DNA of 64,000 nucleotides from Archaeoglobus sp. UBA234 (GTDB lineage: Archaea; Halobacteriota; Archaeoglobi; Archaeoglobales; Archaeoglobaceae): contig DACH01000022.1 in the NCBI GenBank assembly GCA_002494625.1, positions 1 through 64,000 of the forward strand, read 5' to 3'. Position 1 is the stretch's first letter; each line of letters opens with the position of its first letter. The position numbers were made by a program, and so were the translations under genes. The notes under the pieces are model-generated. The model was not told the DNA's origin. It saw nothing but the letters and a program-made list of their open reading frames with translations, and did no database searches. This document shows positions 33,347 to 42,215 of this stretch, piece after piece.

Positions 33347-34242
33347 TTTATTCTCCTCCACTTAACTGATGTTATTCCCCTCGGAGCAAATATAAGTGTG
33401 ATTATAAGAACGATGAGTGAAACTACTCTGCTGTAAACGAGCATACCAGGACCGAGAACCTTGGAGAGGTAAAAAGTTACAAAGGACTCTGACATTCCCA
33501 CGATGTAACCTCCAAGCAACGCACCGAAAATGCTACCAAGTCCGCCCACGATGCTTGATGCAAATATCGAGACAATTATGATCCCTCCAGTCATAGGAAC
33601 AATTTCCTGTCTGAAGGGAAGCAGAACCCCAGCTACAGCTGCAAGAGCTCCTGAAAGAACCCAGGATGCAAGTCTCGTAGTCTCAACATTCACACCCATT
33701 ATTTCAGCCAGACTGGGATTCTCCATTGATGCTCTCATTGCAACCCCAAATTTGGTTTTAAAGAGGAGCAGATAAAGTCCAAGGAGAATAACTGCAATCG
33801 TGAGAATGGAAACAAAGAATATTCCTGATGTTCCGGCTATTGAGAAGTCATACGGAGTTAAGATGAATTTCTTTGCTGATTTTTTCGTTATTACACCCAA
33901 ATAATCAGAATAAGAGCCTATCAAACCGAGAAGTATTAGATCAACTGCAAGTGTTGCAATCATTAGTATAACCACTTCCGCTCCTCTCGCAATCAGAGGT
34001 CTCAAAACTCCCACATAGATTGCAACTCCGAGCAAACCACCAAGGACAAAAGCAATGGGAATGGAGTGGTAAGGATGGATGTCGTAAAGTCTGAGAAGCG
34101 TTAGGGCAATATAACTGCCAAATACAGCAAAAGACCCCTGTGCGAAGTTTGGTACTGCAGTTGTTATGTATGTCATTGTGAGACCAACTGCCAAGAGTAC
34201 GAGGAGATTGGAGTAAATTATCGCTCCCTCGAGGACGGACAT
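33322..34242 (-). CDS. livH: Branched-chain amino acid type ABC permease LivH
   Basis: A 306-residue permease. YITTAVPNFAQGSFAVFGSY near residue 26 is the LivH opening; MRASMENPSLAEIMGVNVE is the ATPase-contacting loop and GGLGSIFGALLGGYIVG follows. It forms a heterodimeric channel with LivM. The start lies 51 bases from the divergent livJ gene, with a shared promoter region rich in A/T (TTTTTAAACTTTTAGG) serving both directions. Substrate: amino acids or, as in many archaeal/bacterial homologues of aromatic degraders, other carboxylates such as benzoate-type compounds. Confidence 0.9.
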   Translation of the reverse strand: MSVLEGAIIYSNLLVLLAVGLTMTYITTAVPNFAQGSFAVFGSYIALTLLRLYDIHPYHSIPIAFVLGGLLGVAIYVGVLRPLIARGAEVVILMIATLAVDLILLGLIGSYSDYLGVITKKSAKKFILTPYDFSIAGTSGIFFVSILTIAVILLGLYLLLFKTKFGVAMRASMENPSLAEIMGVNVETTRLASWVLSGALAAVAGVLLPFRQEIVPMTGGIIIVSIFASSIVGGLGSIFGALLGGYIVGMSESFVTFYLSKVLGPGMLVYSRVVSLIVLIITLIFAPRGITSVKWRRIKWLRNFLS

Positions 34243-34293
34243 GCGAGGAAGTTTAACCGAAAGTTTTTAAACTTTTAGGTTATTCGTTATCAC

Positions 34294-35607
34294 ATGTCAT
34301 GGAAAAAATTAGTGTTGGTAATAGCCATCGCTGCATTGCTGATGGCTTGCGCCGGTGAACAACCGAAACCGACTCCAACACCCACAGCAACACCAGAAGC
34401 GACTCCAACACCGGCAGAAACTCCTGCAGCTCCGAAAGAGGTGAAAATACCGATTGGAGTACTCGTAGACCTTTCTGGACCTCTTACAACCTATGGTGAG
34501 GATATAAAAGCTACCGTTGAGATTGCAAAGGATGAGATAAACAAGTATTTTGAGTCGAAAGGTAAGCCATACAGAGTGGAAGTTTATGTAGAAGATACGA
34601 GGGTTGACCCAAAGGTTGCACTTGATAAGGTTCAGTCTCTGCATGGGAAAGGAGTCAGGCTTATTGTTGGACCAATGGGCAGTGGAGAGGTTAAAAACAT
34701 TGCAGAGTATGTTACTGCCAACAAGATACTCATCGTATCACCATCTTCAACCGCAATTCCGTCCCTTCTCGGTGTGACGAAGCCTGAGGAGAAGAAGTTC
34801 ATTTTCAGATTCGTTGCAACAGATGATTTCCAGACAAAAGCAATTGCAAGAGAGGTTGCCGACCTCGGTATTAAAGGTGTGGTCATAACCTATGTAGGAA
34901 ATGCCTGGGGTAAAGGACTGGCAGATGCTGCCAAACCACTCTTTGAGGGCTACGGCATAGAAGTTGCTGCTTCTGTTGAGTATCCAGATCCACCACCAGC
35001 AGATATGTCGCCATACCTCACATCCATCACAGAAGGTGTAAACAGCCTTGCTGACAAGTACGGTGAGGATAAAGTTGCTGTTGTAGCTTTCAGTTATGAA
35101 GAGGCATATACAATGCTCTCTCAGGCAGCTTCAGATTCCGTACTGCTTAAAGTTATGTGGATAGGAAGTGATGGTGCTGCAAAAAGCAGAAAGATTACAG
35201 AGATCTGTGATAGAGTTAATGCAGTTAAAATGTATTCAACACTCTTCGATTCAAAGGGTGACAGTTATGAGCAGCTCAACAAGACATATTATGCAAAGTA
35301 TGGAAGGACAACATACCAGTACGGACTTGATGCTTACGATGGTGCATGGGTTCTTGCTTTAGCCTTCGCAGAGGTTTACGATAAGAAGGGCGAATTCGAT
35401 CCAGATGCAGTTGCTGAAGCCGTACCATCTGTAACCGAGAAATACAGCAAGGGCGAGTATGGCGTTACACCTGTCAGCGGTTACATCAAGCTCAACGAGT
35501 GGAACGATAGAGCCTCAGGAGATTACGCAATCTGGGGTGTTGAAAACTGCGAGTGGGTATTAAAAGGAATATGGAAGTCTGAGAAGGATGAAATCGTCTG
35601 GCAGTGA
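34294..35607 (+). CDS. livJ: LivJ-type substrate-binding lipoprotein
   Basis: A 437-residue exported binding protein. The signal peptide ends in LLMACAG, a lipobox with Cys19, followed by a Thr/Pro-rich linker (KPTPTPTATPEATPTP) that stands off the membrane. The mature part is a periplasmic-binding type 1 fold: IPIGVLVDLSGPLTTYGED, then VRLIVGPMGSGEVKNIAEY and SPSSTAIPSLLG, the ligand-contacting region. It feeds the LivHMFG transporter encoded on both sides. A TATA-like element in the short divergent region lies about 25 bases upstream, so translation is near-leaderless. Ligand unknown; these domains bind branched amino acids, amides or aromatic acids. Confidence 0.9.
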   Translation: MSWKKLVLVIAIAALLMACAGEQPKPTPTPTATPEATPTPAETPAAPKEVKIPIGVLVDLSGPLTTYGEDIKATVEIAKDEINKYFESKGKPYRVEVYVEDTRVDPKVALDKVQSLHGKGVRLIVGPMGSGEVKNIAEYVTANKILIVSPSSTAIPSLLGVTKPEEKKFIFRFVATDDFQTKAIAREVADLGIKGVVITYVGNAWGKGLADAAKPLFEGYGIEVAASVEYPDPPPADMSPYLTSITEGVNSLADKYGEDKVAVVAFSYEEAYTMLSQAASDSVLLKVMWIGSDGAAKSRKITEICDRVNAVKMYSTLFDSKGDSYEQLNKTYYAKYGRTTYQYGLDAYDGAWVLALAFAEVYDKKGEFDPDAVAEAVPSVTEKYSKGEYGVTPVSGYIKLNEWNDRASGDYAIWGVENCEWVLKGIWKSEKDEIVWQ

Positions 35608-36376
35608 TTTGCTCTATACTAAAAATCTTTTTAAATTTTTTGATGGTTTAAAAGCCCTTAATGGGGTAAATATTAATGTCAAAGAAGGAAATGTAACGCT
35701 TATAATTGGCCCCAACGGAAGCGGGAAGACCACATTCATAAACACCGTTTCCGGTTTTTACAGGGCTGATGAGGGGCATGTTTATTTTGAAGGGGTGGAG
35801 ATAACAAATAAGCCACCCCATGAGATTTACAGAAGCGGGATAGTGAGAACTTTCCAAATACCACAGCCACTCAAGAAATTGACAGTTCTTGAGAATCTGT
35901 TGATTGCCAATGAAAACCCCGGAGAAGGTGTTTTTCAGAGTCTGACACCTTTATGGAAAAAAGTTGAGGAGGACATGGTCAATAAGGCATTTGATGTTCT
36001 CGAATTCCTGAAGATCGATCATCTATGGGATAATCATGCATCTCAGCTAAGTGGTGGACAGCTTAAGCTTCTCGAAATAGGCAGAGCAATGATGACAGAT
36101 GTAAAGCTTATAATTATGGATGAACCTGTTGCAGGAGTGAATCCGGTTCTTGCAGAGTCGATACTCGACAGAATAACTGAACTGAAAAAAATGGGTTACA
36201 CCTTCCTCATTGTCGAGCACAGACTTGACCTTGTGCTACCTTATGTGGACTACATCTATGTGATGGCAAATGGGGAGGTAATCGCAGAAGGGATTGAGAG
36301 TGAGATAATGAATAACAAAGAAGTAATAGAGGTGTATTTGGGTGATACATACAGAAAATCTGAGTGCAGGGTATAG
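35588..36376 (+). CDS. livG: ABC transporter ATPase LivG
   Basis: A 262-residue ATPase with Walker A GPNGSGKTT, the LivG-type RTFQIPQPLKKLTVLENL, signature LSGGQLKLLEIGRAM, Walker B LIIMDEPVAGVNP and switch His in VEHRLD. The VAGVNP variant and the RTFQ stretch mark the LivG class. The start overlaps livJ by 20 bases and the end overlaps livF by 35, so livJ-livG-livF is a tightly packed operon. Confidence 0.92.
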   Translation: MKSSGSDLLYTKNLFKFFDGLKALNGVNINVKEGNVTLIIGPNGSGKTTFINTVSGFYRADEGHVYFEGVEITNKPPHEIYRSGIVRTFQIPQPLKKLTVLENLLIANENPGEGVFQSLTPLWKKVEEDMVNKAFDVLEFLKIDHLWDNHASQLSGGQLKLLEIGRAMMTDVKLIIMDEPVAGVNPVLAESILDRITELKKMGYTFLIVEHRLDLVLPYVDYIYVMANGEVIAEGIESEIMNNKEVIEVYLGDTYRKSECRV

Positions 36377-37052
36377 GGAGGTTCATGTACTGTTTGATAT
36401 AAATGCAAAGATAAAGAGAGGAGGAATCACGACAATAGTAGGACCAAATGGAAGCGGGAAAAGTACGCTGCTGAAATCTATATTTGGACTTACGACAGTT
36501 TACTCTGGAAATGTTTACTTCAAAGGAGAGGACATAACAACCATTCCCTCACATCACAGAACTAGGCTCGGAATAGCCTATCTTCCACAGGTGGACAATG
36601 TCTTCACAAACCTGACAGTAGAGGAAAACCTGAAAATAGCAGGATATACTCTGAATGGCGATGAATATGTTGAGAGAAGAGAGGTTGCACTCAATGCATT
36701 CCCTGAACTTAACGACTTTCTTAACAGGAAGGCAGGAACGCTGAGTGGTGGAGAGAGACAGTTTCTGGCAATCGCTACTGCACTTGTGAGAAGGGCTGAG
36801 GTTTTGATGCTCGATGAACCCACAGCTCAGCTTTCACCGAAATTTGCTGAAATAATCTTCGACAAGGTCTTGGAACTCAGAGATGACTTTAATCTTACAA
36901 TTGCACTGGTTGAGCAGAATGTAAGAAGAGCTCTTGAAATAAGTGAGAGGGCATACCTGCTCGTGAGTGGAAGAGTTGTTTTTGAGGGTAAAGCTCAGGA
37001 ACTTCTGGAGCACGAGAAGTTCGAGAAACTATGCATGGGTATTGTTGAATAA
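36342..37052 (+). CDS. livF: ABC transporter ATPase LivF
   Basis: A 236-residue ATPase: Walker A GPNGSGKST, GIAYLPQVDNVFTNLTVEENL, signature LSGGERQFLAIATAL, Walker B VLMLDEPTAQLSP, then VEQNVRRALEISERAYLL, the LivF C-terminal sequence. GTG start. Last gene of the livJGF operon; with LivH and LivM it completes one transporter. LivF and LivG work as a heterodimer. Confidence 0.92.
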   Translation: MIHTENLSAGYREVHVLFDINAKIKRGGITTIVGPNGSGKSTLLKSIFGLTTVYSGNVYFKGEDITTIPSHHRTRLGIAYLPQVDNVFTNLTVEENLKIAGYTLNGDEYVERREVALNAFPELNDFLNRKAGTLSGGERQFLAIATALVRRAEVLMLDEPTAQLSPKFAEIIFDKVLELRDDFNLTIALVEQNVRRALEISERAYLLVSGRVVFEGKAQELLEHEKFEKLCMGIVE

Positions 37053-37136
37053 TTTCTTATTTTTGCGATTATTTTCCACTACTACGGAAAATTTTTTATG
37101 CATAAAGATAATCAAGTTCAATAAAAAGGTGACACA

Positions 37137-37262
37137 GTGATAGTGAAGTGTCCCAATTGCGGATTTCAGCAGGAGGAATGGTGGTGGCAGTTCAATCCAA
37201 CCCTCGGCAACTATTCCTGCCCGGTTTGCGGTCACAAATTCAGGAAAAGATCTGTTGTCTAA
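37137..37262 (+). CDS. 41-residue zinc-ribbon protein
   Basis: A tiny protein with two CxxC knuckles, CPNC near residue 5 and CPVC near residue 28, separated by EEWWWQFNPTLGNYS, and a basic tail KFRKRSVV. The GTG start is preceded by AAAGGTGA, a good ribosome site, and a TATA-like TTTTTTATG lies about 45 bases upstream. The Trp triplet in the loop is unusual. Such free zinc ribbons in archaea often bind nucleic acid or RNA polymerase; no role is known. It meets the convergent UPF0280 gene with a 4-base overlap. Confidence 0.7.
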   Translation: MIVKCPNCGFQQEEWWWQFNPTLGNYSCPVCGHKFRKRSVV

Positions 37263-37984
37263 CCTTTCGTAATCAAATCTGCATCAAGTTTTACTTTTCT
37301 CAGCTCCGGAACTTTTCCAATTTTCCCTATGATGTTGTTCTTTAAAACAATTACTCCATCGATGTGATCCTTTGATGATTCCCATATACTCTCAAGGGTT
37401 CTCTGAATCTCTTCTTTACCATCTCTCTCTCCTATCATATTTCCAATTTTTGTTGCAAAGCAGTCGGCAATAGATGCATCCTTAGAGAATACGGTGACAG
37501 CATCGGCAAATCCGAGACTGACTGAGTGTCCAACAGTCCCGCTTGATGTGCATACCGAGTAAAATCCACCAGGATTGATCTTAAAGCCAATATCAAGTTG
37601 AACCGGAGTATATATTCCAATCGTAATATCCTGATTGGCATACATTGCTATATCTCCCCCGTTGTCCACCAGAGCGAATTCTCCAGCTTCCATCATCGCC
37701 TCAACAGCAACAGATGCTATTGTCCCAGCCACTGCAGCCATCGGTCCCACTCCTGTTACTCTCGAAGCCCTTATCATCCTGGAAACGACTTCCCGGCTCT
37801 CTTCAATCTCCAATTCGTAAGGTTCATATGTGATGAGAAAATAGGGGTCTTTTCTTATCATCTCCTCTATTTCACGCCTTGCTCTGAGAATTGCCTCTAC
37901 AGCCAGTTCATACTGTTCTTTTTTCTCTGCAAGAATTGTTACAATTGTTTCTTTGTGCCTGAAATGAAATCTTCTGTAGGTCAT
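37259..37984 (-). CDS. UPF0280/COG2122 protein, homocysteine synthesis factor
   Basis: About 241 residues starting at MTYRRFHFR; an in-frame ATG ten residues earlier overlaps the preceding gene's end. Conserved parts: GPMAAVAGTIASVAVEAM, ALVDNGGDIAM and CTSSGTVGHSVSLGFADAVTV, related to the ApbE flavin-transferase fold. Genetic work in methanogens (Methanosarcina acetivorans) tied COG2122, together with a COG1900 protein and a NIL-ferredoxin, to making homocysteine from aspartate semialdehyde and sulfide. Here all three genes sit in one operon (COG1900, NIL-ferredoxin, COG2122), which strongly supports that role. Confidence 0.85.
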   Translation of the reverse strand: MTYRRFHFRHKETIVTILAEKKEQYELAVEAILRARREIEEMIRKDPYFLITYEPYELEIEESREVVSRMIRASRVTGVGPMAAVAGTIASVAVEAMMEAGEFALVDNGGDIAMYANQDITIGIYTPVQLDIGFKINPGGFYSVCTSSGTVGHSVSLGFADAVTVFSKDASIADCFATKIGNMIGERDGKEEIQRTLESIWESSKDHIDGVIVLKNNIIGKIGKVPELRKVKLDADLITKG

Positions 37985-37994
37985 CTCTAAAAAA

Positions 37995-38381
37995 TTAAAT
38001 TGTCGGAAGTTCAAGAGCTTTCACAGGACAGACTCCAATACAGATCCCACATCTTATGCATCTATCGTACTCTGCCTCCACCCTGAAATCTCTGATTTTG
38101 AATACTTCCACAGGACAGATACTAATGCATGCTCCACAGTGCATGCAGATTTCGTCATCTTTCGCGATTTTCTCATGAATCCTTGTAACGACAACACCCT
38201 TTGACTCGATGTATTCTATGATTTCATCAGCCCTTGCATCGTCAATCTCCACGATCAGTTCACCCTCTCTCGCTCCAACACTTCCCCGAATTATGTTAAT
38301 AAGAGTTCCTTTTTCCAGCGTCGTCTGGGAGATTACCGGATCCTTAACAGTTTTTGAATCAAACCTGAGATGAAGCATCAT
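37995..38381 (-). CDS. NIL-domain 4Fe-4S ferredoxin of homocysteine synthesis
   Basis: About 128 residues. The N-terminal half is a NIL domain (beta-alpha-beta-beta-alpha, LHLRFDSKTV ... IEYIESKGVVVTRIHE); the C-terminal half is a two-cluster ferredoxin (CMHCGACISICPV and CIRCGICIGVCPV). It would give electrons to the sulfur-transfer reaction of the COG1900 enzyme encoded directly upstream (the ATG at 38381 follows that gene's stop within 2 bases). The longer ORF to 38399 overlaps that gene and is not needed. Confidence 0.88.
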   Translation of the reverse strand: MMLHLRFDSKTVKDPVISQTTLEKGTLINIIRGSVGAREGELIVEIDDARADEIIEYIESKGVVVTRIHEKIAKDDEICMHCGACISICPVEVFKIRDFRVEAEYDRCIRCGICIGVCPVKALELPTI

Positions 38382-38382
38382 G

Positions 38383-39870
38383 CTACCCCCTCCTCGCAAT
38401 AAGTTTGCTTATATCCTCGGATGTCAGGAGTCCAAGCACCTTTTTCTTAGAATCAACCACTGGAAGGGCAGAAATCCTGTATTTTTCGAGTTTTTCTGCT
38501 GCAAATTCAATCGGGTCCTCGGGATAGACAGTTATCACCCTCGTTGTCATGATGTCGTCAACACTTTCAGCCCCTCCTTTGGCAACAGCTTTGGCTATAT
38601 CCCATGAGGTGACTATTCCCTTCAGTCTGTCCTGTTCATCCACAACAGGAAGATGGTTTACTCCCTTTTCAATTATGAGCTTTGAAGCATCAACGATACT
38701 CGTTCTCAGTGGGATCTTTATTGCTCCAGACATGAGATTTTTAACAACCACAATCTCTTTCTGCCTCATCGGCTTAAACTCACTCTTAACAGGAATTCTG
38801 CTCACTGGCTCGGTGAGGAGGAACTCTCCTTTTTCTATCCTCTCCTTCAGATTGAACATTATCTTTCTTGCCACCAGATAGCTCGAGAGAGGAGATACTC
38901 TTACCTCTTCACCATTAATCTCAACACTACCGCTCTTCAATTCCTCATAGTTTACCTTTCGTACAACAGGTCTTCCTCTTCTGGGAATGCCGTAATCGAG
39001 AATTTCTGTCTCTATATCCCTGTCCCTCACGGCAGTAAACCTTGCCATCTCCTCATCGAGAATGGGAATTGGAATTCCTATGCCAATATACAGGGAAACA
39101 CCATATCCTGGAAAGACGCATGCCCTCATGTATTCTGCGTCCATCTCCTTGAGATTGCCCTTCACCATCAGCGTTCCAAAAGGCGGTGAGTGTTGTGTTC
39201 CCTCACCTATCACATATCCTTCAGCCCCACATAGGAAAATTTTCGTTCCTATTCCTATAGTACGATACTCCGGGTCGTTGTTGAGGGGAGAGATTTCTCC
39301 AGTACCCGCAAAGGTTACATTACCGAAATTCGGGAGGAGAGTGCCCATATATGTTTTAAGAATTCTATCAGATGAGTTTGTTGCAGCCTTATACCTCTGA
39401 TAGGCGTTTCTGGGGTTCACCATCTCTGCCTGATTGACATCCTCAAGGGTTATTTCTGTCACCAGTTCCTTTCGCGGATAGCAGTCTGTACCATAGGCTG
39501 TGGCTTTAAGCTCAACCTCCTTTCCTCTGACGAAATCCTCAATGACATGTGCTCCTCCATACTCCATTCCAATCTTATCGGAAATCTGAGTGACACCAAG
39601 ATAGGCGTCAACCGCTGCAACTCCAGTATAAGCCTCAACATCGTTTAGCCAGACCTTCTGCATCTTTATCGGAGGGTCAGAATGTCCAAAATTAAAGAAT
39701 ACTCCAGACGAACACATTGCACCGAAAGTCCCTGTTGTGACCACATCCACCTCTTTTGCAGCCTCTTTTGTCCCAAGTTCCTCTACAATGTTTTTCATCT
39801 CCTCAGCAGTAACAACTACTGCGGAACCCTCGGTGATTTTTCTGTTAATCTCATCTACCGTCTTTCGCAT
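38383..39870 (-). CDS. COG1900/DUF39 L-aspartate semialdehyde sulfurtransferase with CBS pair
   Basis: A 495-residue protein. Residues 1 to about 360 are DUF39 (SAVVVTAEEMKNIVEELG; TGTFGAMCSSGVFFNFGHSDPPIK, with a conserved Cys; CYPRKE). The last 130 are two CBS domains (NHLPVVDEQDRLKGIVTSWDIAKAV and SALPVVDSKKKVLGLLTSEDISKL), which may sense nucleotides or SAM. The family makes homocysteine by inserting sulfur into aspartate semialdehyde. TATA box on the minus strand at about 39892-39902 lies about 25 bases upstream, and a palindrome lies further up. First gene of the homocysteine operon. Confidence 0.88.
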   Translation of the reverse strand: MRKTVDEINRKITEGSAVVVTAEEMKNIVEELGTKEAAKEVDVVTTGTFGAMCSSGVFFNFGHSDPPIKMQKVWLNDVEAYTGVAAVDAYLGVTQISDKIGMEYGGAHVIEDFVRGKEVELKATAYGTDCYPRKELVTEITLEDVNQAEMVNPRNAYQRYKAATNSSDRILKTYMGTLLPNFGNVTFAGTGEISPLNNDPEYRTIGIGTKIFLCGAEGYVIGEGTQHSPPFGTLMVKGNLKEMDAEYMRACVFPGYGVSLYIGIGIPIPILDEEMARFTAVRDRDIETEILDYGIPRRGRPVVRKVNYEELKSGSVEINGEEVRVSPLSSYLVARKIMFNLKERIEKGEFLLTEPVSRIPVKSEFKPMRQKEIVVVKNLMSGAIKIPLRTSIVDASKLIIEKGVNHLPVVDEQDRLKGIVTSWDIAKAVAKGGAESVDDIMTTRVITVYPEDPIEFAAEKLEKYRISALPVVDSKKKVLGLLTSEDISKLIARRG

Positions 39871-39927
39871 AAGAGCAATCTCAAAGTGGTCAATATATAA
39901 ATGTTGCGAATGTAACAGAGTTAAAAT

Positions 39928-39942
39928 ATTACAGATTGTAAT
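39928..39942. promoter_or_regulatory. Palindrome between hdrB and the homocysteine operon
   Basis: ATTACA-GAT-TGTAAT is a perfect inverted repeat, 58-72 bases upstream of the COG1900 start and 26 bases beyond its TATA box. Its core TTACAGATTGTAA differs in only two of 13 bases from TTACGGTTTGTAA at the hdr operon promoter (48468-48480). It also lies 3 bases after the hdrB stop, so a role in 3'-end formation cannot be excluded. Confidence 0.45.
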
Positions 39943-39944
39943 TC

Positions 39945-40841
39945 TCAGATTCTGTTATCCAGCACCCTGCCTATTAACTCATCTCTCGGAGTCACAGAGA
40001 GTCTTGCAACCTTGTCCGGATCTTTCCCAAGGCAGATTGCGAGAATCTGAGAGTAATCGAAGACAGGTATCTTGTAATCTATCATTCCCTGCTTTCTCAT
40101 CTCCTCCTGAATGCTGTCCAGATGAAGAAGACATGTTATGCATGACACCACTATCAGATCAGGATCGATCTCATCTTTCATTGAGTCAAACTTTTTCTTC
40201 GTGAACTCAAGGTTCGCCTTCTTATCCCTCTTTGCAAAACCTCCAGAGCCTCCACAACACTGTTTCTCCCTTTCATAGTAAGGAACTTTTGCTCCAAGGG
40301 CTTCTGTTATGTCCTTCAGTGCTGTGGGTTTTTCCGGATCATCAAATCCAACAATTTTGCTCGGTCTGAGAACATGACACGGATTCTGAACAACAGCTTT
40401 CATACCATCAAGGGAATATTTTATGCTCTCCCTTATTTTCTCAACACCCACGACATTCCTGTAAACATCGATTATGTGTCTGACATCAGTTTTCCCTGTG
40501 TAAGTCAGATCTGCTTTCTGGAGGTATCTGTCTATTACTTCCTTCCACCCATTCAATATTTTGTGTCTCCCTATTTTGAGGGTTGAATAGCAGCTTCCAC
40601 ATTGAACAACTATATCCACACCAAGCTTTTCAGCGAGAGCAAGATTCCATGCGTTAACAGCAAGAGCGGCTTCTTCATCAACTGAATAGAATGTCCCGAA
40701 AGCCGGGCAGCATGCTGCACCCTCGATGTCCAAAAGTTTTACACCAACAGCAGGTAGAGATTCCCTTATAGCCTTCTCAACATCCGGTCTGATTGCTGGC
40801 ATATTACATCCAAGAAACAGTCCAAATTCTGGCATATTCAT
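39945..40841 (-). CDS. hdrB: Heterodisulfide reductase subunit B
   Basis: A 298-residue protein with two CCG domains, each giving the C-x(n)-CC-x(n)-CxxC pattern for a noncubane [4Fe-4S] cluster: CNMPAIRP, EGAACCPAFG, VVQCGSCYS in the first; QNPCHVL, EKQCCGGSGG, SCITCLLHLD in the second. HdrB reduces a disulfide or heterodisulfide. Archaeoglobales lack methyl-CoM reductase in most species, so the natural substrate may be another disulfide (for example on DsrC). Last gene of the eight-gene hdr/flx operon; 4-base overlap with hdrC. Confidence 0.92.
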   Translation of the reverse strand: MNMPEFGLFLGCNMPAIRPDVEKAIRESLPAVGVKLLDIEGAACCPAFGTFYSVDEEAALAVNAWNLALAEKLGVDIVVQCGSCYSTLKIGRHKILNGWKEVIDRYLQKADLTYTGKTDVRHIIDVYRNVVGVEKIRESIKYSLDGMKAVVQNPCHVLRPSKIVGFDDPEKPTALKDITEALGAKVPYYEREKQCCGGSGGFAKRDKKANLEFTKKKFDSMKDEIDPDLIVVSCITCLLHLDSIQEEMRKQGMIDYKIPVFDYSQILAICLGKDPDKVARLSVTPRDELIGRVLDNRI

Positions 40842-41368
40842 TCCTCCTCATCAATTCCGAAGATGTATCCGTATTCTCTAACAACCTTCGTTTCCCTGAG
40901 CATTTTTCTGAACCTCTCAAGGTATTCTGGCCTATCGATTACCGTTGGTGGCACTTCTGGAAGATCCAAGGATTTTCTGAGTTCTGAGGCATTGACTATG
41001 TTCTGGGTATGTCCTCTTTCGTAAATCTCCCCAAGTACAAGAGGAATATAGGTTTCATCTTCTCTACACTGCCACCTTCTCACTGCCAAGATGATCTCAA
41101 AAGGTTCTGCACCCCTCGGACACCTTTCCTCACATCCACCACATGTAACACACATCCAGGGAGTCTGCTCTTCAACCAGCCTGTCTCTGAGCCCGAGTTT
41201 TATCATATGAATAATCCTTTTTGCACTCAGAGGTTCATCAGCGATTCCAGTAGGGCAATCTGCTATGCATGTACCGCACTGGTAGCATTTAACGAGATCA
41301 TGACCTCCAAGTTCAATTATTTCCTCAATCAAAGTCTTATCTCTTTCCTCATCAAGATTGATTGTCAT
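40838..41368 (-). CDS. hdrC: Heterodisulfide reductase subunit C
   Basis: About 176 residues from the ATG in MTINLDEERD; the longer ORF to 41485 runs into the preceding gene and is rejected. It has two cubane [4Fe-4S] motifs, CYQCGTCIADCP and CVTCGGCEERCP, typical of HdrC, which hands electrons from HdrA to HdrB. The preceding stop is 11 bases upstream. Confidence 0.92.
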   Translation of the reverse strand: MTINLDEERDKTLIEEIIELGGHDLVKCYQCGTCIADCPTGIADEPLSAKRIIHMIKLGLRDRLVEEQTPWMCVTCGGCEERCPRGAEPFEIILAVRRWQCREDETYIPLVLGEIYERGHTQNIVNASELRKSLDLPEVPPTVIDRPEYLERFRKMLRETKVVREYGYIFGIDEEE

Positions 41369-41378
41369 GGAATCACCC

Positions 41379-42215
41379 CTATGCCTTTTCAAGAAGGGTA
41401 GAAAGTTCATCATATCTGAAAACAGGACCATCTTTGCACACATATTTGCTTTCAAGCCTGCACCTTCCACATTTACCGATTCCACACTTCATTCGCCTTT
41501 CTAGAGTGGTATAGACCTGCTCTTCCCTGAATCCGAGTTCTTTAAGAACCCTGAGAGATATGGTGATCATAATTGGAGGACCACATATTATTGCAATCGT
41601 GTTCTCGGGCTCGGGTTTCAGCCTTTTGAGGTTGTCAGGCACATAGCCAACGAAGTGCTCCCAGTCCTCTTCCGGGATGTCTATTGAGAGATGAACATTG
41701 TACCCATCCTCTATCATCTGCATCAACTCATCTCTGTAAACAAGATCCTTCGATGTTCTTGCACCATAGACAACCGTCAGCTCCCCATAATCGCTGTAGT
41801 TGTCCATAACATACTGATAGACTGATCTCAAAGGTGTCTGACCGATCCCACCACCAACTGTGAGTATGTTCATCCCCTTCCACTCATCCACAGGGAAAGG
41901 TCTGCCATGGGGACCTCTCAAACCCACCAGATCTCCAACCTTCATTTCATGGAGCTTTGTTGTAACTTTACCCGTTTTCAGAACGCTAAATTCAATATCA
42001 GGTCTTGTCGGTGAGTTTGCAATCGTGAACCAGCTTTCACCTCTTCCAAAAACAGATACCAAGCATCCATGACCGGGTTTGTAATCAAATCTGTCTCCAT
42101 CAACAACCTTCAACCTGAAGGTTTTAATCGCTCTTAGTCCCTTAACTTCATCTCTGATTTCAATTATCTCTGCCTTAAAAGGAAGATAGGGATTTGAGAT
42201 GCTTTCAGCGATCAC
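41379..42215 (-). CDS. FlxA-like FAD/NAD(P)H oxidoreductase with 2Fe-2S site
   Basis: A 278-residue flavoprotein of the ferredoxin-NADP reductase/sulfhydrogenase gamma type. FAD contacts lie in SWFTIANSPTR, NAD(P) binding in TVGGGIGQTPLRS, and the C terminus binds a 2Fe-2S cluster (ERRMKCGIGKCGRCRLE ... VCKDGP). This family includes FlxA of bacterial flxABCD-hdrABC, which takes electrons from NADH. Here it lies between hdrC and a FlxB-like gene. GTG start overlapping the previous stop by 4 bases. It is the likely point where NAD(P)H enters the complex. Confidence 0.85.
   Translation of the reverse strand: MIAESISNPYLPFKAEIIEIRDEVKGLRAIKTFRLKVVDGDRFDYKPGHGCLVSVFGRGESWFTIANSPTRPDIEFSVLKTGKVTTKLHEMKVGDLVGLRGPHGRPFPVDEWKGMNILTVGGGIGQTPLRSVYQYVMDNYSDYGELTVVYGARTSKDLVYRDELMQMIEDGYNVHLSIDIPEEDWEHFVGYVPDNLKRLKPEPENTIAIICGPPIMITISLRVLKELGFREEQVYTTLERRMKCGIGKCGRCRLESKYVCKDGPVFRYDELSTLLEKA

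Noticed and set aside
41369..41485. Longer N terminus for HdrC
   Set aside because: The added residues overlap the end of the FlxA-like gene in another frame and do not resemble HdrC.
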